From Fomitopsis serialis (lineage: Eukaryota > Basidiomycota > Agaricomycetes > Polyporales > Fomitopsidaceae): a stretch of 64,000 nucleotides of DNA. Under the pieces are notes generated by a model. It had not been told where the DNA came from and made no database searches. It saw nothing but the letters and a program-made list of their open reading frames with translations. Where the stretch lies: positions 186,001-250,000 of the forward strand of contig NW_025955009.1 in assembly GCF_022376445.1 (NCBI RefSeq). The letters run 5' to 3'. The position numbers were made by a program, and so were the translations under genes. Numbering within the stretch: position 1 is the stretch's first letter; each line of letters starts with the position of its first letter. This document shows, in pieces, positions 32,642 through 43,623 of this stretch.

Positions 32642-34192
32642 ACAGCCGACTAGAGGGGCCTGTTGAGCTTCAGGCTGATGGCTGTGAGCCCCCTTTCTCT
32701 GGCGCTGCTCTCGCTCACGACCGTACGACGACGAAGGCCCCCGTTGTCACCCGACGGCCAGCGTCGTTCGAGGATCGGCTAGCGTGTGTCTGGGACGAGG
32801 AGGCTGTGGATGAGGGAACGGTGGGCCCGGCGTCGGAGCGACCTTCGGTCGGCGTGAATGGGTTGGACGAGGGCACAGGGTCTCTTGCGGACGGCAACAG
32901 GTGAGCGGTTCGCGCCGCCGGCTTAACACCGTTGATGAACACCCATGGCTCAGCGCAGCCGCTTGCTTGACCGGCCCTACGCGCTCCGATAAGAAGCAAG
33001 CGCGCAAAGCGCGACGCCAAAGCGTACGCAGCGCTGCCCGCGCAACGACGCGGCTCCTGGTCAAAGACGCGCAGGCCGTGCGCGCCGCCGTGGCAGAAAG
33101 CGGACTCGCTGACATGCCGCTCTCGGGCGGATTCACTGGCCATCGACGGGTACAACGCTCGGCTGCGGGAAGCGCGGAGCACGATGGCTTGTTACTGACC
33201 ATTGGGCACGAAGACGGGTGCGTTTCTCTTCGAGATCCCATGACACGAGGGCTGAGTTTGCGGCGTGGCCTTAGCAGGGCAGCTGAGATCGTAGATCGCG
33301 GTGGCCGCTTGGTCGTGTACCGGGCGTGGCAAGGCGTCGCGACCCAAGACGCTAACGTACTTCTAATCGCGGCCGCCGCGTACCTCAAACAGTCCGGCCC
33401 CAAACCCACGTATACGTCTTCCAAACGGGGTGCTTTTGCACAGTATTATTTCGCCCTTCACAAGGACAACCAAGAGGTATGTGTAAGGTGGGCGGGCGGT
33501 CTTGACAGCAGCGACTCACTTCCAGTCAGAGCCCCAGAATGTCTACGTACTTCTGCGACCACACGGATGTCGCACATGAGCTAGGTCGTCAGCTGGCCCC
33601 AGTTGTTCGACTGGTAGCCGGTAAGGCGCATTGCGCTCTCTACGTCCTCAAATTCAGGCATGCGCTGACATGTGTGGGCGTTACAGATGCTTTTCGGCGG
33701 GTCTTCCCACAACTCTTTGACTACTATGCCCGTACGCTTGATTATGCGCTGGGCAACGACCGCACCCTTGAGAGTCTCTTCTACCCTTTCGCATCGTTCG
33801 CCCTCAACGTCGGAGACGTCGTTTCTTCGCGCCACTTAGACAGCACCAACCTGGGCCCCGGCCTCTGCTGCATCATTCCTTTCGGTGTGTTCAATCCCTC
33901 GAAGGACTGCCGAATTGGTCTGGCAGAACTGGGGTGCGAAGTTGAGGTAGGCCCGGGCGTGCCCATCTGGATACCATCCGCGGCTTTCACACACTACAAT
34001 ACCCCGCTTGTGACGGAGGGAGCTACCCGTGGCTCAGCTGTGTTCTGGACTGGCGGTACGATGTTTCAATACCATGAGCTCCGCGGACGGATGGTTTCGC
34101 AGCTCGGGCCAGACGAGCTTCTCCTGTACCGCGCGGGCAGAGCTGCGCGCATTGCGGAGGGGATTGCACGCTTTCCAAGCCGCTTTGTGTGA
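32642..34192 (+). CDS. TET/JBP-like (2OG-Fe(II) dioxygenase-fold) protein
   Basis: Exons: to 32,900, 32,954-33,476, about 33,512-33,620 and 33,687-34,192. The 5' end is uncertain, as the frame is open from about 32,629 without an ATG. The N-terminal part is basic ('KKQARKARRQSVRSAARA'). The middle has 'PKPTYTSSKRGAFAQYYFAL' and 'DAFRRVFPQLFDYYARTLDY'. The last exon holds the metal-site signature: 'SSRHLDSTNLGPG' (HxDxxN, His codon at 33,833), a distal His 53 residues later in 'IWIPSAAFTHYNTPL', and an Arg 12 residues on in 'ATRGSAVFWTGG'. Order and spacing fit the double-stranded beta-helix of the TET/JBP group, which oxidises methyl groups on DNA bases and is expanded in basidiomycetes, often near transposons. 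All three metal ligands are present. The second intron is only 35 nt, so its edges are provisional. Confidence 0.65.
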
Positions 34193-34565
34193 CCTTTTCT
34201 GATCTCTCATACATGTATTTATCTTCGCAGCTTGGCGGTTATAGACTCTGGGACAGCGTAGTGAAAGTGGGACGTCCACGAGGGCATACTTTTTGACACG
34301 CCAAATGCTCATTGTCACGGTCGTGGCTGATCATGAGCACCCGTGTCGCAGCCGATAAACTAGGCTGCCACGGCGCGGGCTAAGCGTCAATCCTTTTACG
34401 TCTGCGCACGTACTGTCCCCCGATGATCGCACGCATCCATCCCTACCCCCGTCCGGGGTGTAGGTGTGCCTGAGCTTTGAACTCCATCCCAAAGGTACTT
34501 CGACGAAGATATTGCCTTGCTACTGCTGATGGCGCCCTGGCCCGACAGTGCTACGGCTCGCTCAA

Positions 34566-35174
34566 ATGCTGAACCCCGCTTGCATGCGTGGCCCCATGTC
34601 ACCCCCGACCATACGAGGTGCGCTAGCCCTGTCCCACGAACTGCCCCCACTGATGTCCGTGCGCGCAGACCTTGAGCTCTCCCCCATCGACGTGTCTGCT
34701 GCTGTCATGCCCTGCAGCCGCGGCTTCCCCACGCCGCCAACGGGCCACGAGCTCATGGCACTCTTTCCGCCGCCGCCGCCGCCGATACCCACCATGGGCT
34801 CGACGTCCAACCTCTTCTTCGCGCAGGAGCGCGCCTTCTTCGCACGCAAGGGCAAAGAGATTATCGCCGTGCAAACTGAGGCGGACTTGTACGCCGGCCC
34901 ATCGCAGCCCTACCCACATGCCCATACACATCCGCATTCCCACCCTCAGCCTCCGGATCCGGTTCCCGCTGAGCAGACCGTCCGCCAGATGTCGCGCGCG
35001 CTCCGAACGCATCCAGTGGGCACGCGCTCGCCTCGCCTCCGAGCCCCCAGTCCGGACCGCCGCCGACGCAGGGGAGCGCAAGTGCGAGCGAGGCCCATTA
35101 GACTGCTCGCCGTTGAGGATACTCAGGCACATCCGACGCAATCAGACGAGAGGTTAACATATTCGACCGTCTAA
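34566..35174 (+). CDS. Intrinsically disordered protein with short conserved-looking core
   Basis: Single-exon frame of about 203 codons from the ATG at 34,566 (other ATGs at 34,584 and 34,596). The start has 'LELSPIDVSAAVMPCSRG', then 'PPTGHELMALFPPPPPP' and a denser core 'TSNLFFAQERAFFARKGKEI', followed by a His/Pro-rich run ('HAHTHPHSHPQPP') and a basic C-terminus ('SPDRRRRRGAQVRARP'). I recall similar 'FFxxxERAFFAxxGKEI' cores in other basidiomycete proteins of unknown role, but cannot name a family. The basic tail could be a nuclear signal. It lies 370 bp downstream of the TET/JBP-like gene on the same strand. Confidence 0.55.
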   Translation: MLNPACMRGPMSPPTIRGALALSHELPPLMSVRADLELSPIDVSAAVMPCSRGFPTPPTGHELMALFPPPPPPIPTMGSTSNLFFAQERAFFARKGKEIIAVQTEADLYAGPSQPYPHAHTHPHSHPQPPDPVPAEQTVRQMSRALRTHPVGTRSPRLRAPSPDRRRRRGAQVRARPIRLLAVEDTQAHPTQSDERLTYSTV

Positions 35175-36900
35175 TACAGGATTTCGTACATGTTGTACAT
35201 GCGCCATGGAATCGTTGAGCACTGCGCCGCCGTGACCGTCGATAGAAAACGTGGTCAGAGCGCATTACATGCGTCGGACCTACTGCAATCGACAGGTGTA
35301 AGCACGGTACAAAGCCTACATAAGACCTCAAAACGTACCTGTAGGCAGCAGCCTGCCCGCGCTACATGGGCTACAACCCCGAGTCTCAGTCGAAGCCTCG
35401 AACAAGGGCAGTAGACGATGTTCAGTAAGGGAATAATCTCATGAATACAGAACTCATCTCGGCTACAGCCCTCGTGCTCACTGCCGGAGGCATCGTTGTT
35501 CGATTCCGCGAAGCTTGGGGTGTCCGCATTGGAAACTTGCGCAGGCTCCCGTTATTCTGCTGCAAGATGTGGCCCTGTCGACGGGCGAGGTTAGGTTGGG
35601 TCTTTGAAAGCAAGAACCCGCACAGTTCGCCGGTGGCCGGGGCAGGCGGCGGGTGACCGCCTTTGCCAGGAGGGTGGTGAGGTCGCAGGGAGGCGGGGTT
35701 CTCGGGATCTGGGGATCCATGCCGCAACACGGTCTGCTCACGTCGGACATCCCTTATTATTGTTGCCCCGCATGTACCTACTGTACGGGCCTAAAACATG
35801 GAGAATTTAAAAAAATTAAAAAAAAGACCGCCTTTGCCAGCACTGCGCCGCAGGCCCGAAAATGCATTCGTACACCTGTGACCGCCTACGGGAATCCTTA
35901 GCTCCTCCTCCTCTGTGACCTGTGACATGTAACTGGCACCCTACTTCGAGGGGGGTGCGACCTGTGACTAAACCCATGGTCCACGCTCTAGCCTCGGCGA
36001 CGAGCCTAAGCCAAGCCTGACTCTGAACGCGTGGACTCATATACCTACTTCGTACCATTAGAATCTTGTCTACATAGGGCTCGGCCCTCGCGGAAAAGAA
36101 TGGGATTTAAAAAAAAACCCCCCATGGTCGAAACGGCACAGTACTGCGAGGCCGCACGCCGAGCTCAGGCTCCGAGGCGAACCCGCGAACTGGACGTGAC
36201 GAATGGAAGGATACCCACACCGTCTCGTACGGCGGAGCACCCCGTTGCAATAACTGAAACCGGAGATCCATCCGGACCATGCTGTAGCGCACCGCGTCAG
36301 TCATTCATCGAATATTCAAATCGATCATGCAGGCCCGGCCGGTACGTCCATTTCTCAGCCTGTTCGCTTCTCGTGATCCCTCCAGACCGACAGGAGAGGT
36401 ACACACGCGGGAAAATTGGACCAAACGAAGTCGCCAGATGACGGCGTCGCGGTCATAATGACCGTCCATCGCGGAAGACCTTAAGCTTGTCTGCGATCAA
36501 CGCGCACGCATACGCCCCCAGGTCCGGGCATAGCAGCGTGGCCCGTCAGGATTCGCGTACATGTCCGCAGATCGTTCAACTAGGCTTACGGATAAGTCTG
36601 TGGGCTCGTCGACCTCAGGCAAATGGCCCCATTTACGCCCTGTAGCGATACACATCATCATGCGTACGATTAGCTGGTACTAAGACCAAGGCGACATTGA
36701 CAGCGTCCCATGAAAAGCAATGGTCTCAAAAGCACATACATGCGCCACCGAGAGCGATCTTCACCAAATACACAGTCAGGACACAAGGAAAAATGCACTG
36801 CAAGTACGCCAGAAGCGTTTGATGCTGGCCTCGTTCTGCTCTCCTTGAGGGAGTAGCCCAAGAATGTCCAGAAGCGCTCTGCAGGTTTACTTGGTATACT
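35175..36900. other. No gene recognised
   Basis: Only short frames without motifs. The 15-mer GACCGCCTTTGCCAG occurs at about 35,656 and again at 35,827, and A-rich runs lie at 35,808-35,827 and 36,107-36,117. Nothing here resembles an RNA gene. Confidence 0.35.
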
Positions 36901-36929
36901 TTGTCGGGTGCGACGTCAACCTACGCTAT

Positions 36930-38040
36930 AACAGCGCGTCTTCCGGCGCCGCTGCTTTCGCCACGGGCGACCACCCTACCCAGTCCGGGTCCCCTTCATA
37001 CCCGCACACGCACACGATGTTCCTTACGACACTGTAATGAGAAATGTACGCTCTTCTTGTCCTCCTCAGACAAGTCCGTGTCTGTCCCCGTCGGGGCACA
37101 GCCCATCCAAGTTCCCGCTGCCGCCCGCGGCGCATGAGGTCCCAGGCTCGGACGAGACCTACTTCATGTACTGCTTTGAATGCGCCCGGAACTGGAGGGA
37201 GCAATTCGTCTTCGCTGGCAACTCTCTTGCGAATGGCACCCTCTACTTGATACGCAGCTTGTCATCCTGATCGGCGTGCATCTGGCAGATCCTGACCTCG
37301 CTCCTTCACTCGCGCTCGACAGATCGTCCACTCAACTCAGATCCGAAAGGCACGGTCGCGAACACCATTTGCGCATCATCGAGTCTACGTTACATCCGCG
37401 CGGGCATCGCGAAGGGGAGTCGAGCCGCAGGCTTCGAACCCGGACGACTCGGCCGCGAAGTACCACGAGAGCGCGCACTGGCAGCTCGGCAACGCGAGAC
37501 ACCTCCAGTACCCCGACACCGAGGCAATCGCTGCAACACTGCTCGTCCAGTACTCCCTCCTCACCGGCGGTCGCAGAAACCGGCACGGGAAGCTAGAAGT
37601 CGCCTGCGACTGGCTGGCAGGATCCACGAGAAGCAAAACCTCAAGCTTACCTTGATGAACATGACGCCAGGCCTGCTAGCGAGGCCGAAGAGGACCATGG
37701 TGCGTCAGATCCACATTCGTAGATCTAAATGGATCCCCCTTCCTCCTCCCCCTCCTCCTCCTCCTCCAGTACACAAGTTGCTTCGACGTGCTGGGAAGCG
37801 TCACTCTCGGGACGCCCCCGCGCTTCCTGGCGCTTCCTGGCGCTCTACCAACGCCTTTCGGGCAGCAGCTTCTGGGCGAACTCGCCGCAGACCGGCGTTC
37901 GTATGGACCTGCTCACGGGGTCCCCAGATGAAGTGGCCCTCGCGACTGGGGAGATCTCCGCGCTCGCGAGTTGGAAGAACGCGGGGCTGGTACGCCGGGG
38001 CGGGCTCAGCGTGCGCGAGCTCGTCCGTAAGGGCACGTAA
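36930..38040 (+). pseudogene. Possible remnant of a fungal transcription factor (middle homology region), low confidence
   Basis: Pieces in changing frames are protein-like: 'SDETYFMYCFECARNWREQF' near 37,155, 'SAAKYHESAHWQLGNARHL' then 'QYPDTEAIAATLLVQYSLLT' near 37,450-37,565, and 'STCWEASLSGRPRASWRFL' near 37,775. The last two recall the fungal-specific transcription factor domain (an 'AIQALLLLxxYL' helix and a 'WxSLxxGRPxS' patch), but the match is loose. Poly-Pro/Ser coding by the CCT tract at 37,740-37,767 interrupts them. It may equally be unrelated debris. Confidence 0.2.
37725..37767 (+). repeat. CTAAATGGA motif followed by a CCT microsatellite, copy 4
   Basis: CTAAATGGATCCCC then a TCC/CCT run of about 28 bases. 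Same order and spacing as the other three copies. Confidence 0.65.
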
Positions 38041-38361
38041 TTCGAGAGATCTTCTTGGGCAGGGAAGAACAATGGGATGTCAAGTGGCGGTATTTGCACA
38101 AAGGATGTGCGGTGCACGCGTGTGGGGGAAGTTGCTCACGCTGCTCGATTTGACAACCATTGTCTGCGACAGTGGCTACTTAAGGGGGGATTTGGCCCAT
38201 CATTCCGTTCGTCTTCTCCATACTGCCCCTTGCTATCCGTTAACGCTATCCAGGACTATGACAACAGATAGACAGGTACCTGCTTCTCACAATTCCTATG
38301 CAACACACCTAGACACTAATACCATTGTCGTCCGTCAGGTAATGCTGCGTCTCGCTTTGCT

Positions 38362-39841
38362 ATGGTGGATGATAACATTCTGCCGGTGCAGAAAACGGGC
38401 ATCTCAACTATCGACGAGCCCCAGGACATCAAGTACCTGCAAGGCGCGCTTGCGAAGACAAAACAGCAATTATTGGACAGTGAGGTAACGTCGCTGTGGC
38501 TCTTGACAGATGTTTGATTGTTGATCCTAGCGCACGTAGCTGGTACGTCGCGAGTAAATGGCTGCTGACGCGTCTTTCACTGCGAGCGGAGCATAGAACA
38601 ATGAGGGGTGGAAGCTCCAGGTCGACAACGACCGAAGAGAAATCAAAAAATTGGAGGTGGGTTGATGCCCGCATCGTACGATAGCAGATCATTCATCAGC
38701 CCTTCGTAGACCGTCGGTGGCGCTCGCGGCTTTCTCTGAGATTTGGCTAACGGCGCACAGGAGCTCGAGAGATGGAAAGCGGAGGCTCGGCATTCGCAGG
38801 ACGCGGTGACTGGACTGGGAGTACGTGGCCACATCCTCTGCACTTAGTGACGCTCTGATCATCTGCTGCAGATGGTACGTTGTGGTACGAGGTTATGTTA
38901 GCCGTGCCAACACCCCCGTATCAGGGGCTGGGGAATCTCCACATTGAAACGCAAGGCCGGGAAGCCCTGATCGTGGCCCAGCAAGCCGTCAGTCGACCAT
39001 TTTACCTTGTTTTTGTTGATTTACGATGTTTGCCTCAGGACATTACAGTATTGAGAGGTCAACACGAAGAGCAAGATAGTATTGTGGCCTCCTTGCATGC
39101 GGTGAGAAGGTTTCTGCCCATCGCAACTGAAAGATTTAACGCTGCGATGACCTAGGACATTGACCGTCTGGAGTCTGAGATCCGGAGCCATGCCGAGACC
39201 ATGGCGCGCTTAAAGGTGCGTAACGGTGTCGATCTTGATAGCAGTGGAACTAATCGGTATCGTCAGGTACGAATATCCCAAGTTGATGAAGCGACAACTT
39301 GTCCCGTCTGCTTGGAGAGGCTGTGGACACCGTGGTTGTGCGTGCGCTCCGTCCTTTTAGCTGTGTTCTCGAGCATCGAACTGACGTCCCAAGCAGCCTA
39401 CCTTGTGGGCACGTATGCTGTCGGTCATGCCTGGAGGCTATATTTCGCCGGACACTTGCTGAACACATGCGAAGACATCCAGGCTATGACCATCGGCATC
39501 TAGACGCTCTACGTGCTATTCTGAACGCACGGCCTGCCCTTGAAGCACATTCCGCCGCCCGGACTACAGCGTATGCCGAGATCGGAGTCATAGAAGGGAC
39601 ACTGCCGCATCCCCGGTTTACATGTCCCGAGTGTCGTGCCGTCGTAGGCACCAAACCGATTGAGGCGTATTCGCTGAAGGAAGTCGCCGCATTGGTCGCC
39701 GAAATTCAAGGAGATGATCGCCCCGAGTCGCCATCCGTTTCTGTATCGGCCGCTGGCAGCATTAGCCAACCGTCCACCAGTCGCAACGCGTTCGATGAGT
39801 TCTTCCCTTGCCTGAACCCATACGCGTCGGACGAACCCTGA
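38362..39841 (+). CDS. RING-finger protein with modular coiled-coil exons
   Basis: Proposed exons: 38362-38484, 38597-38656, 38761-38820, 38872-38874 (3 nt), 38925-38987, 39039-39101, 39156-39215, 39267-39337, 39397-39841; 315 residues without a frame break. The first exon reads 'MVDDNILPVQ' and 'DIKYLQGALAKTKQQLLDSE'. The next five full exons are 60, 60, 63, 63 and 60 nt, all phase 0, each a piece of coiled coil ('VDNDRREIKKLE', 'ELERWKAEARHSQD', 'GREALIVAQQA', 'GQHEEQDSIVASLHA', 'DIDRLESEIRSHAETMARLK'). Then comes a RING: 'CPVCLERLWTP', 'LPCGHVCCRSCL' and, after a long loop, 'FTCPECRAVV'. All eight zinc ligands are present, so E3 ubiquitin-ligase activity is likely from family knowledge. 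The C-terminus is Ser-rich. An exon before 38,362 is possible. Confidence 0.8.
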
Positions 39842-40430
39842 GGAGTATGTGCACGGTTGGATTGAGCTTCGTCAAATAACATGTAGTCACAGAAGTATAT
39901 TATTCTATAAAATCTCAGGGGTCGTGATCATCAATCATTGCTAAAGTTCTTTCACGGCGGCTTGAGCTCAAGAGTTGACGTTGAGATACCCCCTATATGG
40001 CTGTTTGTTGGGAGAGCGGGGCTCGTCCGAGCGCTGACAGACCCTGGGTGTGCATCAATCCGCGTCAGCATAAGCTTCGCCACAGCCTTACAAAGGCAGG
40101 ATCGTCGCGCACCTGACATGGCCGCTATGCCTGAGGCCTGAGTACTGACGGCTGCGCGACGACGAGTACGGTTGTTGAAGCGCGCCTCTCCGAGGGGTGA
40201 GCGTCGGTGCAGGGAGAGAAGCCGGGGCCTGCGACGGCGGGGCTGGGCGAGCTGCTCGCATGAGGTTGGCTCGGGGCTGGCCGCGGATGAGGCCTGCGAG
40301 GGTGAGCTACTCTTTGATGCTGGTCTTGTATGCGGCGACACGTTCCTTGTCCTATGAAGAGAAAAACAAGGGGTGGTCAGCCCAGACGTCTCTCACACAG
40401 CATAGGTGTGGCACCGAAGAGCTACGAGGG
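39842..40430. other. No gene recognised
   Basis: 3' flank of the RING gene, then frames on the minus strand (39,952-40,341) rich in Ser, Arg and Pro without a motif. If the carrier pseudogene extended further it would lie here, but I see no match to its C-terminal third. Confidence 0.35.
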
Positions 40431-41110
40431 CGCACTAGCGGTTAGTATGCGATAGGGAGATAGGAGAGGGAGGACGTACGGCGAAAGAGCCGGGCATGTT
40501 CCGCGCCGCGTTCAGCGTCGTGCCTTCCTCCAGGAAAACACGAACGACACCCCGTCCACAAAACGCCTCGGAATTTACCTGCCACTTGATCTTGAGAACA
40601 TTCAACGGAAGAAGGACAACCTCGCCGACATCAGTCAAGCTGCGTCCCATGATGACGTTACAAAGGGTAGATACATGTACAGGCCAGAATCACTCACCCG
40701 CCGGCAGTTGCCTACATCATCATCTTGCACTTCCGCTCACCAAAAGCGTTCGTACACTGCGATCAGTAGTTCCGCGCAAGGATGTCCCTGAACCATGGCT
40801 GTCCACCGTACTCGCACATCCGCTGGGTGACCTTGTATCCTGCAGCATAACCACGATCAGGGAAGAGCGAGAGCAGCTTCGTCCCGAGTGGTGCCGTGGC
40901 GTAAGCATTCCTTGACGACGATCGGAGGAAGCGCCAACATGGACATCTGTTGTCGACCCTTATACCGCAAGGTTGTAAGCTGGCATGCCGAGCCGAGAAT
41001 CCGCGCGGTACCGGAGCTGCCTTTGACATTCATGGTGGGTGCCATAGCTGCAGAGTATCTGAAAGCGGGGGTCGAACTGCGGTTGGAAAAGAGGCAGAGA
41101 ACGAAATCCG
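40430..41110 (-). pseudogene. ggc1-like: Broken mitochondrial GTP/GDP carrier (GGC1/YHM1 type)
   Basis: Leftwards: 'KGSSGTARILGSA' near 41,010, a gap where the first carrier signature should be, then 'LLSLFPDRGYAAGYKVTQRM' and 'CEYGGQPWFRDILARNY' at about 40,763-40,880, a stop, 'SQCTNAFGERKCKMMM', another stop, a GTGAGT donor, then 'SLTDVGEVVLLPLNVLKIK' and 'NSEAFCGRGVVRVFLEEGTT' at 40,480-40,632. The second carrier signature should read PLDVLKIK; Asp is Asn here. The 'LYRGWGWT' block expected before 'AARNMPGSFA' is deleted. The intact protein exchanges GTP and GDP across the inner mitochondrial membrane. Two stops, the altered signature and the deletions make this a dead fragment. A MITE sits just upstream. 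Confidence 0.8.
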
Positions 41111-41170
41111 AGCGAGATGGGTCGACAGCAAAGACCGATGCCACCAGTCCTCAACCGCGAAATATTTACC

Positions 41171-41389
41171 TACTGTATCGGGCCGGGATCTCGGCCGGAC
41201 AAGGTACTCGGTCAGTCGACCACCGTGGACTCATCCCTAAAGTTAATGACAAGAAATACATATCAGCAGGTAGAGGAGGATTATGAGAATCGACTGGTAT
41301 GCGTAGTTTGTCGTCAGATTGGGAACTGAGCCTACAGCACTCGACTGACCGAGTACCATGTCCGGCCGAGATCCCGGCCCGATACAGTA
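41171..41389. mobile_element. 219-bp MITE with long terminal inverted repeats
   Basis: The first ~50 bases, starting TACTGTATCGGGCCGGGATC, reappear inverted at the other end, finishing GATCCCGGCCCGATACAGTA. Over the outer 50 bases the two arms differ at about one position. If the terminal TA at each end is the target duplication, the element is 41,173-41,387 with ends CTGTATCGGG, which suits a Tc1/mariner-type non-autonomous element. The centre (about 41,225-41,335) has no open gene. The whole piece could fold into a long hairpin. Confidence 0.85.
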
Positions 41390-43620
41390 CTTACTTAAAG
41401 CGTCGATTGAGGAGGTAAGACCGCGTAGGCGCCCGCTCGGAATATTCCGAGTCTGCGCGCATACTGACGAGCAACCGACCACTAGATCTCATGATCTCAA
41501 GACTCCGAGCCAGGCCTCAGGCCTCAGGCTTCGGCCAACCGCCCTTACTGAACGCGACCGCTCGGGGCTTTGCTCTGTACTAGCTGAATTGTGGGTTTCT
41601 TTGCCTACTTCAAGTTTGGGGCCTATTTGCGGGGCTATTCCGAAGGGCCTGACCGCGGAGTTCCGCCTCATCACCACCGCCCCGGGCACAACAAACGGGT
41701 CGTCCTCAGGCTGTCTAGGGGTGACAAGAAGTTCTGTTACTTGCAGCTCAGGCACGGGGGCTGATTACGATTGCTGCAAGGACACGTCAGAACTAATGGC
41801 CAGCTTCGGCGGTTTGTTCAACCCAAGCGTCTTGCCAGTTGTTGCGCCAGGCAGCGCACTCGAGTTTCCGGACGGTGTCTCCTGCAAGAAGACGAAGGAC
41901 TGGATTTCTCGCCTGTATGCGGAGCCTACGGGCGGGAGGGTAGCTTTCCTCGGTGAAGCGCATCGTCCAAACCGCAGGCGTTTGCATGGCGATCGTCCAC
42001 TCTCGCGCCGACAAGACGATGATGGCGATCTACTTTCGGGTCTGGAAGAAATCAACTTTTCGGAGGGTCTTCAAGTAGGTACGTTTTCATAACTTCGTTG
42101 CTGACCTACGCACTCTGAAACATCTTCTCTGCGCTAGATTCTACTTTCGCTAACTCAGAAAACGCGCCCCTCAGGCTCCCTTCTGCTCGTCTCGGACCGA
42201 AGACCCGCCGGACAGCTTTTGCGCTCCCTCCAGTACCGGGTCCCTCGTCATCGAAACAGTCGGGGACATTGTTGACAGCCTTCGCGTTTGCGAAGACAAG
42301 GCTCCCGCCCCCTCCCGCGAGCGGCTTCCACGTGCGCATGCGCACAATATTTGTCCCGTACTTCCTGCTCCAGCGCGACGGGCAAGAGAAGCGCAAGATC
42401 ATCAACACTACCACTGCTGGGACGGCCGATGAATGTGATGGCGACGATGTCGATGTCGAGACGCGCGAGCAGCGCAAGGCAGGCAACGAAGGGCACGCCG
42501 TCGTGCTCGCCGTCTAGATCGAGAACACGCTCCCGGACATTGCCGTGCCCACCATCGCGGACTACAGCTTCGAAATCGAACGGGCAGACGCCATCGTGAG
42601 TGGCACTGGCGCGAAGACCGTGTTTCTGGAGGAACAATCAAGACTATCAAGGCCTCAACAGGCTGCTCGATAAAGCAAAGGAAGGAAAGTGGTAAGGGGG
42701 ATTCCTCGCGACGCACCTCCCGGCATCGACACTGCTCAACGCAAACGCGCGAGCAAGGGTTTCACCTCCGGCGGAGTTCCAAATCAGAGACAGCGATTCG
42801 ATTGTTGACACGTCTCGTCTGGCAGCTGCGATGCAGAGGACATCACGTAAGTGACTCAACTAGGTATGTCTGTCGGTGCTTGGTCAACGGGAGCGGGTCG
42901 CGTTTGTATACCTTTATATGTACCATACGGAACGCCTCTAGAAGCTGTTGCTCCATCTCCGTAACACCACCGCGTTGCATGATATGTCACTCCGACCTCT
43001 GCATGTGTTTGCTAGTACCGAATAAGCATCAAGCTGCTCCGAGTCTATGGCAAGCGGTCCCATTTCGAAGCGCTTGAGAAGCCATCAAGCTGACGGTCTG
43101 AACATGCTCAAGTTCGATGATAGGCTACTGCGTTGCTTACTTCGGAGATTGGTGCGTACTACTGCATCACGAAGATGGCATTGATTGGCTGGGCGGTTCA
43201 GGGAACAGGGCACAGGTTGGGTTTTTATTCAATATTCGTAATCATCATCGTTCAGAGTTCTATCGTAGAAACCTTCGCAGGATCTCTGCCCATCATGATC
43301 CAGGGTCAAATCTATTCGAGACCATAACCACATACCACACAGGGAGAATACGATCGCGACGAGCGCCCAAGAAAGCCTACGTTTATACTTGAACTATGTC
43401 GTGACAGAGGAGAAGGCAGAGACGAGAGTAGCGAACCTGATGGAAAGACCGCGTCGGGGGCGTGCCCTCTGGGGAAAGGAGCCAATTTTGCGGGCGAGAT
43501 TGGCGGCACAGGCAAACATAACAACGCCAGCTTGGCAGGCGCGCTGCAGCGCGTCCAAAGTGTCTGCGGTCAACCAAGTGGTCAATATCGGTCATGCCTA
43601 GCGCCGCACTTCTACGGTAC
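41390..43620 (+). other. Gene debris, family not recognised
   Basis: The plus strand has two protein-like parts. 41,660-42,090 is a 244-codon frame's second half with 'GLFNPSVLPVVAPGSALEFP' and 'KKTKDWISRLYAEP'. 42,340-42,840 reads 'TIFVPYFLLQRDGQEKRKII', stop, 'IENTLPDIAVPTIADYSFEI', 'GTGAKTVFLEEQSRLSRPQQ', stop, then 'STLLNANARARVSPPAEFQI'. One frame with two stops over 500 bases resembles a decayed gene. I do not know the family. 42,860-43,620 shows nothing clear. Confidence 0.3.
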
Positions 43621-43623
43621 CTT

